From: Porcisia hertigi | Lineage: Eukaryota; Euglenozoa; Kinetoplastea; Trypanosomatida; Trypanosomatidae | Length of the DNA: 64,000 nucleotides | Assembly: GCF_017918235.1 (NCBI RefSeq) | Contig: NC_090586.1 | Span: forward strand, 1-64,000 | Reading direction: 5' to 3' | Shown here: piece by piece, positions 39,693 through 49,439 of the stretch | How the letters are laid out: each line of letters begins with the position of its first letter | Numbering within the stretch: position 1 is the stretch's first letter | The notes under the pieces: generated by a model | Told to the model about the DNA's origin: nothing | Seen by the model: the letters and a program-made list of their open reading frames with translations, nothing else | The model's database searches: none | Position numbers and translations under genes: made by a program

Positions 39693-39971
39693 CACGATAA
39701 TAGGCGACAATGACCTGCGATATCGCACACACGTGTACGTCTCCCATCATCAGAGCCCCTCAGACAAGGAAGTATAATCGGAAGACATCGCAATTCAAAC
39801 ACTCAGACTCCCTAGTGTGCCGCACACACATGCCCCCTCCCCCCTGTCAAAGCATCGCTTACCACTAGAAAGCAAGAAGGCCCAGGGGCGATCTTCGGAT
39901 ATCGCAGAGGCAGAAAAAAAGACGACGGCGTCCGTGGACTTCTCCTCAACTCCTCAACGCCCCATCTCCAC
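39693..39971. other. 3' UTR of the 39972-41384 gene
   Basis: This is unique non-coding sequence between the SIDER-like copy and the next stop codon. Nothing else is seen. Confidence 0.55.
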
Positions 39972-41384
39972 TCATTGGGACTTGAGCAATATCGCCGTGT
40001 TGTGCTCCACAACGACAGCTGAAAACGGCCTACCGTTAAAAATGCAGAAAAAGTGCCGCGGGGAAGCCATCAAGGCCCCCGCGTGATACCGGCTGGCGTT
40101 TGGGGCCCGCAAGCGAGTCACGGGGCGATGCACGGACAGCCGCATCGTTTCTGCGTCTAGGAAAACAAGTGCACCGCTCTCCAGCAGCAGAACAACCGTC
40201 CATGAAAATGATTGAACGAGGTGGACTTCACAGATAGGGATGTCCTCCGTGCAGTAGGTCTGCATTGTGGGAGTTACCATCACAGCGAGGAGCGCTTCAC
40301 TACGATGGCGCTTCTGCTCTTGGAGCTCTGAGGTGGCGCTGTATTGCGTCGTCACGTGAAATGATGCGGCAAGGTGATGATCCAGAACAACAGCAACGAG
40401 GCCAGACAAGGCGCTATCGGCCACTGCCACGGCACCTGACTGGCTTACAGCAGCATTAGTCACCGCATCTGGGGCGCAGTGGCGCAGTAGACGACACTCA
40501 CCAATTACTCGCATGTCCGCCGCGTTCAGGAACTGGAGTGCGCTGTTTGACCACAAGCACACGAGTGTGTCTGATGCCCACCACGCGCAGTAGCACAGCT
40601 CCACTGGAACATCGGAGTGTGAATCTCCAACGGCAGACGGAGGAACAAGAAAGTGCCAGTCCTGCTCTGACGTGTATTTGCTCTGGAGGGACACGGTAGC
40701 GTCCTGCGATGTGATAATGGCCGCGCAGTAGCGGACTGATGATAGGCCCCGTGCAACTGAGGACTCTTGACCAATGCAGAGCAGCGCCAAGATGTGATTG
40801 CCCTTAGAATTAAAGCGAACAGACGAGTGTAGCACCGTACCGGTGCCCACCGCTGGGAACGACTTCACCCTGGCAAGATCACTGCGCGACACTTTTTTTC
40901 GCTCCAGCACGGTCGACATATCCATTGGACACACACACACGGCGTTGTCGAGCGTGATGCACAGCAGTGCCTGTGCAGCGGCTGGATTGGTACCAACTGG
41001 AACTGTGTGCGTTGCCACAGCGACGAGCTGCTGCGAGAGAGAAGACTCACGTTCAGATCTCTGACCTTGACCTCCACGATCGCTATCGCGCGGCGAGCTA
41101 CGGGAATCTCGATCAACCTCGAAGAGGTAAATTTTGGAGAGGTTTGATGTGTTGAGAAGACAAGCACTGCCGTTGCTGAGCCCGCAGCAGAGATAGGCGG
41201 GCTGGGCGACCGACGCACCCATGATCCACGAGCAGTCCGACACAAAGACAGAACTCGACGTAGAGGAAGAAGTCACTTTTCGGTCTATTTCGCCTTTCAC
41301 GTAACGCGTGATGGACTTCTCCGTCATGTCGCGGCGAGACCTGTGGTCCTCTGACTCTACATCGATCTTCCACTGATCCTGCAT
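39972..41384 (-). CDS. Unrecognised 470-residue protein, possibly a beta-propeller
   Basis: The protein alternates beta-like hydrophobic stretches and Ser/Thr-rich loops: YLCCGLSNGSACLLNTSN, LCITLDNAVCVCPMDM, DTLVCLWSNSALQFLNAADM and VVLLLESGALVFLDAETM. That spacing resembles the blades of a degenerate WD-type propeller, but no WD or GH dipeptide pattern is clear. It has no signal peptide or membrane helix. The start is uncertain. ATG 41384 (MQDQWKID) is the first after a CTG repeat, but no AG lies between the main pyrimidine tract and it. If splicing used the AG within ATGCAG, the next ATG would be at 41327 (MTEKSITRY). Confidence 0.7.
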   Translation of the reverse strand: MQDQWKIDVESEDHRSRRDMTEKSITRYVKGEIDRKVTSSSTSSSVFVSDCSWIMGASVAQPAYLCCGLSNGSACLLNTSNLSKIYLFEVDRDSRSSPRDSDRGGQGQRSERESSLSQQLVAVATHTVPVGTNPAAAQALLCITLDNAVCVCPMDMSTVLERKKVSRSDLARVKSFPAVGTGTVLHSSVRFNSKGNHILALLCIGQESSVARGLSSVRYCAAIITSQDATVSLQSKYTSEQDWHFLVPPSAVGDSHSDVPVELCYCAWWASDTLVCLWSNSALQFLNAADMRVIGECRLLRHCAPDAVTNAAVSQSGAVAVADSALSGLVAVVLDHHLAASFHVTTQYSATSELQEQKRHRSEALLAVMVTPTMQTYCTEDIPICEVHLVQSFSWTVVLLLESGALVFLDAETMRLSVHRPVTRLRAPNASRYHAGALMASPRHFFCIFNGRPFSAVVVEHNTAILLKSQ

Positions 41385-41405
41385 CGCCAAAGCCGTTGAT
41401 ACGGT

Positions 41406-41430
41406 GCAGCAGCAGCAGCAGCAGCAGCAG
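41406..41430. repeat. CAG/CTG trinucleotide repeat, eight units
   Basis: A perfect (GCA)8 run on the plus strand reads as (CTG)8 on the transcript strand, 22-46 bases upstream of ATG 41384. In the upstream-extended open frame it would encode polycysteine, which is another sign that this part is not translated. Confidence 0.8.
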
Positions 41431-42255
41431 GTGAACAGAAGGGGCGGAGGGGGGAGGAAGAAAGGCGGGAACTGAGAAGACGCTAAACTTCCCAAACGCT
41501 GCCACAGTTCGGTTCACTAACAACCGAGAGAAGAAAGAGGCAACGTTAGTAGGGAGGACAGTGTTTGACGAGCAAAATTGGGAGACAAGAAATCATTGAC
41601 ATGTGTATTCGCGTAAAGAGTAGAAGTAGAGAAAACAAGGCGGAGAGCGAAGAGAGGCGGAAGGCGCAACCGGCATATATTTATGCGCAGAAGATGCCGT
41701 ACACCCCCCCTGTCCTTCGTTAAAGCCACATCATGCGAGTAAAGAGACCACCACTATGGTGTGTGTGTGTGTGTGTGTGTGTATGTAAAGGAAGGGCGGT
41801 AGAGGATCTCCGTATGTCGGTGTGCGTTGCTTCAAATCTGCACTCAAGTTCTTCAGTGCTCTCTCTTCCCCTTCCTCCTCTCGCCCACTCACTTCGCAGC
41901 GCTCAAATGGCAAGAAAAGGAGACGCCTGCACCGTGACCGGGCTTACGAGTGACGCATTCGCTCCACTTTACTTGACCGTCGCCCACCTATCGACTTCTT
42001 GCGGTATCCATGAAACCCTGACACGAAGTATGAGGGGGGGGGGGGGGCAGCAAATACACATGTCACACCAGCGACCGCAAAGAAATGTGAAGAAACGCCA
42101 ATACGAGAAATATGTCCGTTGCAAGACTGCAGCACCCCAGCACCAAGTCAGCTGTAGAGAGAAGGCTCAGAGATCTGCATGATCGGATAGCAGCGTCACC
42201 GGTGTATCTCAAGTGAAGAGCAACCATGAGAGGGAGGGTGTTTCCTTTTGCTCTC
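41431..42255. other. Intergenic spacer with G14 run
   Basis: It has a (GT)n array at 41760-41781 and G14 at 42034-42047. The pyrimidine tract for the 39972 gene lies at 41440-41465 on the minus strand. No gene is seen. Confidence 0.65.
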
Positions 42256-42795
42256 TCATTCATCCTCCTCCTCGCCAGCATCAGGCAAGGGCTCAAATCC
42301 AGAGGGTGGGTTCTTGGCGCCGCTAGAGTTGAGTACTTTGAAGCGATTGCCCGACAGCTTGCGGTCATTGCGCTGCGCTTTGTTGATGTCTTTATGCATT
42401 CGATACGTGGAAGGCAAAGAAGTGCCGTGAATCGTCATGTCATACAGGAGCTTTCCATACATGGCATTGTCTTCGTTGGGGATATCGCGGCGAGCAAACA
42501 GTTCATAATGCGTGTTGTTCGGGAGCCTCTTTTTCATGATGAACTCGGGCAAGTTCTGACCATACCCAGGCCGTAAGTTGCGCATAGGATAGCCGGTGAA
42601 GGTCTTGAACTCCGGCGACATGTGGCGCTCGTCTTCCAACTGCCATGCACCTGGCGCCTTCTCCTCGATATACTCCTGAAAGATGCGCGCGCGTGCGAGT
42701 CGGAGGTCCCAACGCTGCGCGCATGGAACCGGGAGGTGATGAGGGTGAGTGTAGCCCACCCTGTGCACGCCGTAACGCAGAGAGCTGTGGAGCAT
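42256..42795 (-). CDS. Probable mitochondrial protein of unknown function, 179 residues
   Basis: The first 40 residues are His/Arg-rich and nearly free of acids (MLHSSLRYGVHRVGYTHPHH), consistent with a mitochondrial presequence. The body is basic and hydrophilic with several Tyr/Pro/Asn-rich turns (TGYPMRNLRPGYGQNLPEF), and the C terminus is strongly acidic (DAGEEEDE). No membrane helix is seen. The size and composition suggest a mitoribosomal or respiratory-complex accessory protein, but I do not recognise the family. The start is the first ATG, close after a pyrimidine-rich tract. Confidence 0.65.
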   Translation of the reverse strand: MLHSSLRYGVHRVGYTHPHHLPVPCAQRWDLRLARARIFQEYIEEKAPGAWQLEDERHMSPEFKTFTGYPMRNLRPGYGQNLPEFIMKKRLPNNTHYELFARRDIPNEDNAMYGKLLYDMTIHGTSLPSTYRMHKDINKAQRNDRKLSGNRFKVLNSSGAKNPPSGFEPLPDAGEEEDE

Positions 42796-43981
42796 GTGCG
42801 CTTCTTTTAAGATTTATACTAAGAGTCTAATGGACCCCGGGGTTGGGGGTGGAGGGGGGGGAGGGAGGAGAAGCACCAGATAGGCGGAGCATAGGAACCA
42901 GCACGTGAGGGGGGAGAAGGAAAGGAAACAAGTAAAATGGCGCGCGCACAGCACTTCCTGTCACCAGCAGAGCACGCGCGTCTCACGCGGTCAGGTATCC
43001 AACAGCTCAAACCTGGGAGTCTGCTTTCTCTGTGTGTGCGTGCGTGTGTGTAACTGCAAGTATAACACACGTGTACCTCTTTTCTGTAATACATGAATCC
43101 CGTGACGGTATACACGGAACCGCGAGAACCAAAGGAGGGAGGTGGGCAGCAGTGGCAGTGCTCGCCCGAATTGGCTGCAGTCGGGACACTTTTTTCAGAA
43201 TGGTGCTTTGCTCAGACACATCATCAACTCAGTCATTCACAACGAATACACGCTGCCACACCGTTTGCGCATATGCAAAGGAAAGAAAGCCAAAAGGACA
43301 TGGAAGGTCATCAGGAGGGAGGGATACACGGGCGGCAGAGGGTAACACGTGCAGGGGCGGGCGAGACGCTGCCGCGACCGAATAAGTTCTCTATTCTTCG
43401 CGAAAATGGAGAAAGAATGGAGGAGAGAGACACGTAAAATTGTCAGAGTAAGTGATAACCTCTTTTCAATAAACCTCGTCACACACATGGAGAGGCTTGG
43501 AGGCTCTCTCCTCCGCCTCTTTCCCACCGCCGCGCAGACACGCACATACAGACGTCTCACTCAGGCTATTATTCAACGCCGCTACTCCGCCTCTCATTGC
43601 CTTCGTTTTCTGGTGCTTGATGTGCGCGGGCATCTGACACAACACATGCGGCGCACGCGACAATACAAAAATAGAGGAAAAGGGGGACCCTCGCTTGCCC
43701 CTCCTCCTCTCGAGCCACATGCACACGCTACAGTAATACAACAGTCAAAGAAAAGGGGAAAAGACTAGAGGAGACAAGTGAAGGGGGATGCGGAAGGCGA
43801 AGAACAGAATGTGCAGGGGAAGGCGTGCGTGCACCGCATCACACACACACACACACACACACACACGTCCTTGACGCAACAGTTCATAAATGCACACTCT
43901 CCACCTCTGTCTCACCTATCGGTTGCAGCTCACATACGTCACCCCTCCCCCCCCCCAAAAAAAAAGGAAGAAGCGACACCG
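42796..43981. other. Intergenic spacer with C10-A9 tract
   Basis: G-rich sequence lies at 42849-42869, a (CA)n array at 43841-43865 and C10-A9 at 43947-43965, just beyond the proteasome stop codon. Open frames are low-complexity. No gene is seen. Confidence 0.65.
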
Positions 43982-44698
43982 TTAGCTTGACGGTGGCGGT
44001 GGGATCATGCAAGACGGCACGTGGACGAACTTTCGATCTGACTTGTCGCATACCCACGCTGCCTCCACCTCGTATAGCTTGTCTTTCTGCTTGTCGTGCA
44101 CCTCGTGTAAAATATTGACGAGCTTCACTACAGCCTCCTCGCACGTGAGGTTGGCAAAGTCGAGCTTCTCCAGTTCACTCTTCGCCAGTGTCTTGGCCTT
44201 GCCGAGTGCGACACCGTAGTACCCCGCAACAGTGCCACTTGGGTCGCTGACAAACAACTGTGGACCATCATCCGCATACGACGCGATGATAGCTGAGCAC
44301 CCGAACGGGCGGTACGCGAAGTGGGTGGTGTACACGTGCATGAACTCGCCCACACGGTTGGCCAAGGCTGCACCACGGATCGGTGTGGCAAAAATGTCTC
44401 GACTATTCTCTGCCTCGAGCCTTGCACGAGAGATAATTGCACGCCCGTCAGGCAAAAGACCGCAGATGCAGATGCCGGCCTGGCGGTCCACGGCGTGGAT
44501 GCGGTTGTTCGAGCCGTTCTCCAGCATGCGGCTCGAGTGAATCTTCTCCACGGCAACCACAATGCCGTCCTTGCAGCAGGCAGCAACGGCGGTGCTGCTG
44601 TTGTCGACAGCCTTGCCAGCATACTCCACCTGGAACACGCGTCCCTCCGCCGAGAAAACGTCCGTCGACTGATCGTGACCGCTGCCTTTCCCCGACAT
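43982..44698 (-). CDS. PSMA3: 20S proteasome subunit alpha-7 (PSMA3)
   Basis: This 238-residue protein begins with the alpha-type N-terminal signature (STDVFSAEGRVFQVEYAGKAV). It continues with SSTAVAACCKDGIVVAVEK, the RPFGCSAIIASY segment and FVSDPSGTVAGYYGVALGKA, the pattern of alpha-7. Alpha-7 lies in the outer ring of the 20S core, lacks a catalytic threonine and helps gate the channel. The long acidic C-terminal tail of human PSMA3 is replaced by a short proline-rich end (IPPPPSS). The start at MSGKGSGHD is set by homology; 189 upstream codons in the same frame are pyrimidine-rich leader sequence. Confidence 0.94.
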   Translation of the reverse strand: MSGKGSGHDQSTDVFSAEGRVFQVEYAGKAVDNSSTAVAACCKDGIVVAVEKIHSSRMLENGSNNRIHAVDRQAGICICGLLPDGRAIISRARLEAENSRDIFATPIRGAALANRVGEFMHVYTTHFAYRPFGCSAIIASYADDGPQLFVSDPSGTVAGYYGVALGKAKTLAKSELEKLDFANLTCEEAVVKLVNILHEVHDKQKDKLYEVEAAWVCDKSDRKFVHVPSCMIPPPPSS

Positions 44699-44765
44699 GG
44701 TGATGAAAAACAAAAAGTAGCAAGCGGTAATGACTAGAGTCCGTAGCTCGTCTTGGCGTTTCGCA

Positions 44766-44790
44766 CTAATGCAGACCAAAGAAAAAAAAG
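44766..44790 (-). promoter_or_regulatory. Candidate trans-splice acceptor of proteasome alpha-7
   Basis: A pyrimidine tract (44778-44790, minus strand CTTTTTTTTCTTT) is followed by GCATTAG, with the AG at 44766-44767. This leaves a 5' UTR of about 68 bases before ATG 44698 and excludes the in-frame upstream ATGs. Confidence 0.55.
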
Positions 44791-45617
44791 ACACGGGAAT
44801 GTGCGGCGAATAGGAGAGGGCGAGAGAGAGAGGTAGACGAAGCAGATGTGCTCTGGAGAAAACAGCTGCGTATGAGCACCGGGGCCTGTGATCGTGCGGG
44901 TGTGCGTATGTACAGAGGGAAATCGCAGGAACTGCAGATAAAGGCCTGGCTTTCTTCGCTGTCACCGGTTCAATAAGAACAAAAGAAAACAGAAGAAAGG
45001 TGGGAGCCGAGGGTCTTAGAGATAGCGTCACCACGGTGCTTGGGAGGGCTGCAGATGATGAAACTCTGAGGAAGGGGAGACGGCAAGGGAACCACCTCGT
45101 TCGTTTCGTGAGGACACAGTGAAGAAGAAAGAAAGAGATGAGGAGGGAGAACAGGAGAAAGCTAACGAGGAGCAGAGGGGTAGGCGGGCAAGAGAGAAGC
45201 GGGGGGAGGGGGGCAGGCAAGAAAAAACACGCCCACATACACGCTAAAGGCGAAGCAAGTGACACAACGCCAAAACGAGCAGCCCGTACTCTTCATAACG
45301 CACTGCCCTTTAGTTCCCTATCGCATCATTTTTTCTGTGTGTGTTGCAAGGGGGGGGGGGGGGCAGAAAACATATTGTGAGCTGAATCAGAAGCTTGGCC
45401 ACATGGGCGCGCGAGGGGCCAACGTGCCACGTACAAACGCACCTGTGATTTGCCTTCCAAAACTAAAAGAGCAGCGTGCTGAGGCATGAGGGTTAACTCG
45501 GGTACACAGGCGCTGAGACCGACACACCTCGCTCGACTTTGCTTTGCCACCGGTGACCGTGCTAATTGTACGGCATGGAAAAAAAAAGAAGGCGTTCCGT
45601 GCGATGAATGCGCGATG
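44791..45617. other. Intergenic spacer with G14 run
   Basis: It contains G/A-rich sequence at 44815-44835 and 45120-45225 and a G14 run at 45350-45363. It includes the 3' UTR of the 45618 gene. No gene is seen. Confidence 0.65.
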
Positions 45618-46745
45618 TCACTTCCCCCAACGAAGGGAAGAACGTGGCCCCAGACGGCGCACGACAACGCTCGAAAGCCCCACGACAAGAAGACCGCAGC
45701 ACATACCTGTCAATCCTCTCAGCATCAGTGACCATGGTGACCGCGGCGCCGGCGACGCCACAGCTGGGGCAGGCAACGACGAGGGGGTGTTTCTGTCACT
45801 TACCTGCTGACGTCGAACTTTGCTGGAACGAGGCGCTCGTTGAACTTCGTCCTCTGGATTACGCCAGGAAGGACCATCTGCCGGGCGTGGTGGCAGCCGG
45901 TCCTCCCAATTCCCACCATTAGCGAACAGCTCCGATATCTTCGCAGAGAGTGACATATCGATATCGTCCAGTCCGCTCTTGCCGAGGGAGTGTGAGTACA
46001 GACACACGTCGCCATTGGGGCAACATCCGAACAAGTGGGCCACGCAGTAGTGAACTTTTTTTTGCTGAGCCCGAATGATCTGCTGGAGGCGGTGCTTCAA
46101 GCGGCCGAGATCAGCGGGGCGAAGCAATGATCCATCCATCTCTCCATGATTACCTTCAAAGTTGCTCTGGTTAAACTGACAAGCAACGTCAATCTCATCC
46201 AGCACGTCATCTGCGATGAGGGTGTCATCCACGATAACAGTGCGCAGATACGGATTGATGTGAGCCAAGGCAGCTATAGACATGCCTGCTTCATTCTCTA
46301 GTGGGGTATTCGAGAGGTCAATGTAGTTCACGCGAGATCGCACCAGTGCATCGCAGAGAGAGCAAATCGCTTCGTCGCTGACATTGATGCCGCTCAGCGT
46401 GAGAGCCTCCACAGACAGGTTGTACTGAAACGCCATCGAGAGGGAGTACACCTCGGCATCGCCAAAGAAGCCGGAGAAGTCGTCGTAAACAAGGATGGAG
46501 CGGATCAAGTTATTCAACGTCTCTTCTGCCAACACATGAAACTCATCCTTCCCTACGTTGGTGTAGTTGCTGTTATGGTTAGTGAAGTAGCAAAGCGCTT
46601 GCTCCAATTGAGGCAAGCTGAAGGACTCGCAGCTGCCTGAAACAACTCGGATGACTAGCCTCCACGCCTCCTCGCTCTTGACTTGCGCCGAGACGGCGTC
46701 AGACAAGGTTCGCACGGCACCAAGGACACGGCTCCTCGGCTCCAT
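45618..46745 (-). CDS. Leucine-rich-type repeat/CCCH protein with C-terminal membrane anchor
   Basis: This 375-residue protein has a helical N-terminal region. Leucine-rich-repeat-like units follow: LSVEALTLSGINVSDEAICS, then VNYIDLSNTPLENEAGMSI and LRTVIVDDTLIADDVLDEI. A CCCH finger near residues 236-255 reads YCVAHLFGCCPNGDVCLYSH (C7C5C3H). The C-terminal third is Arg/Pro/Ser-rich and ends in a hydrophobic helix (GMCCGLLVVGLSSVVVRR) with a basic tail, like a tail-anchored protein. The finger and repeats would face the cytosol. The combination suggests an RNA-binding protein tied to an organelle surface, which is inference. The first ATG is at 46745; eight upstream codons begin with GTG. Confidence 0.8.
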   Translation of the reverse strand: MEPRSRVLGAVRTLSDAVSAQVKSEEAWRLVIRVVSGSCESFSLPQLEQALCYFTNHNSNYTNVGKDEFHVLAEETLNNLIRSILVYDDFSGFFGDAEVYSLSMAFQYNLSVEALTLSGINVSDEAICSLCDALVRSRVNYIDLSNTPLENEAGMSIAALAHINPYLRTVIVDDTLIADDVLDEIDVACQFNQSNFEGNHGEMDGSLLRPADLGRLKHRLQQIIRAQQKKVHYCVAHLFGCCPNGDVCLYSHSLGKSGLDDIDMSLSAKISELFANGGNWEDRLPPRPADGPSWRNPEDEVQRAPRSSKVRRQQVSDRNTPSSLPAPAVASPAPRSPWSLMLRGLTGMCCGLLVVGLSSVVVRRLGPRSSLRWGK

Positions 46746-47517
46746 TATAGTCGCAATCGTTTCTTGCACGCGAGTGCGACTTTCTTTTCCGACAAGGATA
46801 CGATCACCGCGAACTCATCGATTCCCAAAGGGCAGAGGAGGAGTAGACAAAGACGAGACAGATAAGCGAGAGGGAGAGAGGGAAGGTGGGCGGTGTGGCA
46901 GAATTTCTCAAAAAAAAAAAAGAGTCCTGGCAACATACATTTGAGGCAGCAAACGTCACATAGACATGCAGTCCCCCACATAATAATGGCACCTTCCACA
47001 CGGTGGAGAGGGGCAAGAAGAAAAGGAGGTGAAGAGTCCCAAAGTCTATCGCCGCACCCTCATCTCCCGCAACCTTGCTTCCTGTGTGTCGCCTATTTGA
47101 GGGCACGGCCCTATCCCCCGTCCCGACTAGTAGTGGCCCTGCAATGCAGCGAGGATGTATCCAGCAAGAAAAGAGTCAACGGACGACGAGGGGGAGGGGG
47201 GATTATAGTAACAGCAACAAAGTGAGCTTCGATTATGACAACGTTCACGCTCTTAGCTAAGGGGTGGGGGGACTCTCAACACGCAAATGCACTTGAGAAA
47301 TACTGTGGTGCAATGAATGTGATAATACTGGACGCCCCATCGAGGGTGACCCCTTCAACCGCGGCACTGATGAGACTTGACGCCTTGTACAGAGCAAGTA
47401 CCTAAAGAAGCTGATCGAGGGATCTTAAAGAAAGCGATAGAAGCCACAACATATACAAGAGCGTGTATCGCTCAAGAATTGCTCCTCAGGGGTAAACCAG
47501 AGTCCTTACATGGACGC
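46746..47517. other. Intergenic spacer
   Basis: An A12 run near 46910-46921 forms the pyrimidine tract of the 45618-46745 gene. The remainder is VIT1 3' UTR. No gene is seen. Confidence 0.65.
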
Positions 47518-48375
47518 TCAAGACAGAGGGTGCACCTCTTTAGTCAGTGCCATTTCAATCAAGCGACCCGCCATGAAGCTAACTGCACCACTGATCGTGC
47601 CATTGAGAATCATAAGCACCGCCGAGCGCCCCATATCGACACCGACGAGATAACCCTTCACTGAACCAAGAAAGATCAGCGAAACCAATGTGAGGAAACA
47701 GGAAACAAAAAACACGGAGTCTGTTCCATGGCCTTTACCTGGAAGGTACGCTAGAAGAGGGATTGTGCCGAAGAGCAAAAAAGAGAAGAACATAACAACA
47801 CCTTGTTTCATGGGGCCGTAAGCATCGTCGAGGTCCACCAGCAGCCCGAGCTCCTCCACCATCATAAAGTCGACGAACATCTTCCTGTCCTTTGAAATAA
47901 TGCCGACAATCGTTTGCGCGTCGTCGAAAGAAAGCCCTTTCGCCATGTAAATCTGAACCATCTCATCTACCTCCAAGTCGAATGAGTTCTCCACCTCCCA
48001 TTCCTCGCGGCGCCGCTCCGAGGAGGCATTTTCAAGCTCCGCCTCGCCAGAAACGTACTCGCCAAACCCCATGGAGAATCCATCAGCGATGACGTTGGAG
48101 AAACCAAAGATGAGAACTGTGGCATAATTGCCCCCACTCCCGGCCGCCGCGGCAATGATGGCGAAGGTAGTCATTATGCCGTCCAGACCACCAAAGACAA
48201 CAGACTTCACGTATTCGGAGGCACTTGAATTGTGCTTCTCCATGTCTAGCGGCTTCATGTGCTCACGGCGCGACGCCTGCACGTCGCCGGCGTAGAAGGC
48301 GGCGCGGGCGGCATCGCAGCTCTTGTAGTCGCTTTTCTCCATCGCAGACACATTCAGCACGGTTGACTCAGACAT
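47518..48375 (-). CDS. VIT1: Vacuolar iron transporter (VIT1/CCC1 family)
   Basis: This 285-residue protein has the VIT layout. A helix with GGLDGIMTTFAIIAAAAGSG is followed by one with NVIADGFSMGFGEYVSGEAE. A charged cytosolic metal-binding loop (SSERRREEWEVENSFDLEVD) comes next, then three further membrane helices (VVMFFSFLLFGTIPLLAYL, FFVSCFLTLVSLIFLG, VLMILNGTISGAVSFMAG). VIT1/CCC1 proteins move Fe2+ (and Mn2+) from cytosol into acidic stores, here presumably acidocalcisomes or a vacuole. The N-terminal ~55 residues are hydrophilic. I chose ATG 48375 (MSESTV); an in-frame ATG seven codons upstream is possible. Confidence 0.92.
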   Translation of the reverse strand: MSESTVLNVSAMEKSDYKSCDAARAAFYAGDVQASRREHMKPLDMEKHNSSASEYVKSVVFGGLDGIMTTFAIIAAAAGSGGNYATVLIFGFSNVIADGFSMGFGEYVSGEAELENASSERRREEWEVENSFDLEVDEMVQIYMAKGLSFDDAQTIVGIISKDRKMFVDFMMVEELGLLVDLDDAYGPMKQGVVMFFSFLLFGTIPLLAYLPGKGHGTDSVFFVSCFLTLVSLIFLGSVKGYLVGVDMGRSAVLMILNGTISGAVSFMAGRLIEMALTKEVHPLS

Positions 48376-49439
48376 GTTTGACGAGGGATGATCCAAACAA
48401 CCAAAAATAAAGAAAGGAATGCTTCAAAGCAGAGGGAAACGGGCCTTTCCTGTGTGAAGGTGCATGCCCCTGTGAGTTTGAATTCGAGAACGCGTTAGAG
48501 AAGAAGTGAGGAGTGTAGCACCTAGAAAACACGAACACACACACACACAAAATAAGAGATGTCTGCTACGGAAAAAGGCAATCACTGCCCACGAGGGAGG
48601 GAGGGGATGAGGGGGGGGGGGGGGAGTGGCTGCGCACACGAAAAGGCGCCTTTACTCACGCAAACGCACCCGAAAATGTGAAGGAGACGATAGACAAAAC
48701 CAAAAAGACGCCGTGTGTGTGTGTGTGTGCATGTGTCCAAAAAGCGGGGTGCACGTGAAACCACAGTGCAGTGATAATGGCGAGAAGAGGGGGGGGGGGA
48801 ATTGAAGAACAAGAACAGAAATGGTGCGACTCTCCGGATTGGGCATTGCGGGTTAGACGAATAAATGAGGAGGGGATGTGTCAGGAGAACGAAAACGTGT
48901 CCAGGGAGTCGATGCAGAATAGTAAGTCCGCGAGACGTCACAGAAGCTGCGGAGGGATGAAATGGTAGGCCGATTGCCATATCAATTGTGACGTACTCGC
49001 TTCTTCTTTCTTTCCCCCGTGGGGGGGGGGGGGGAGTACACGGCATTAACGTGGAGGGTCCAGAATCAGGCGTGAAAAGGGGCATCACAGCAGCAGGAGA
49101 GAAGGAAAGGAGGCGTGAGGATGAGGATGAGGAAAGCGATGGGCGTGCCCACACAGTGGCAGCAATTACAAGGACAAGCACAATCGAGAGCTGAAAACAG
49201 TACCGACACACGAAACCCAAACGTGAACAGTGGAGCGCACGCCAAAATATGGTTGGTATCGCCACCAATAGGCGCCTACTAACGGGCCCCGTCTTCCTCG
49301 TGATTTGGCACAAGAAAATGAGGAAGCGCGCGGGAGATAGGTATGAGCTCTGTGAAGAATGAGTGCTGCGCAGGCAAGCGTGCGTCTCACATACACCACC
49401 CGATCCCGAAATGCCGGTGAAGAGGGAGGACGCTGCACG
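48376..49439. other. Intergenic spacer with two G14 runs
   Basis: G14 tracts lie at 48611-48624 and 49021-49034, with another G-rich run at 48789-48799 and (GT)n at 48714-48728. The region includes the 3' UTR of the SETD/LSMT-like gene. No gene is seen. Confidence 0.65.
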
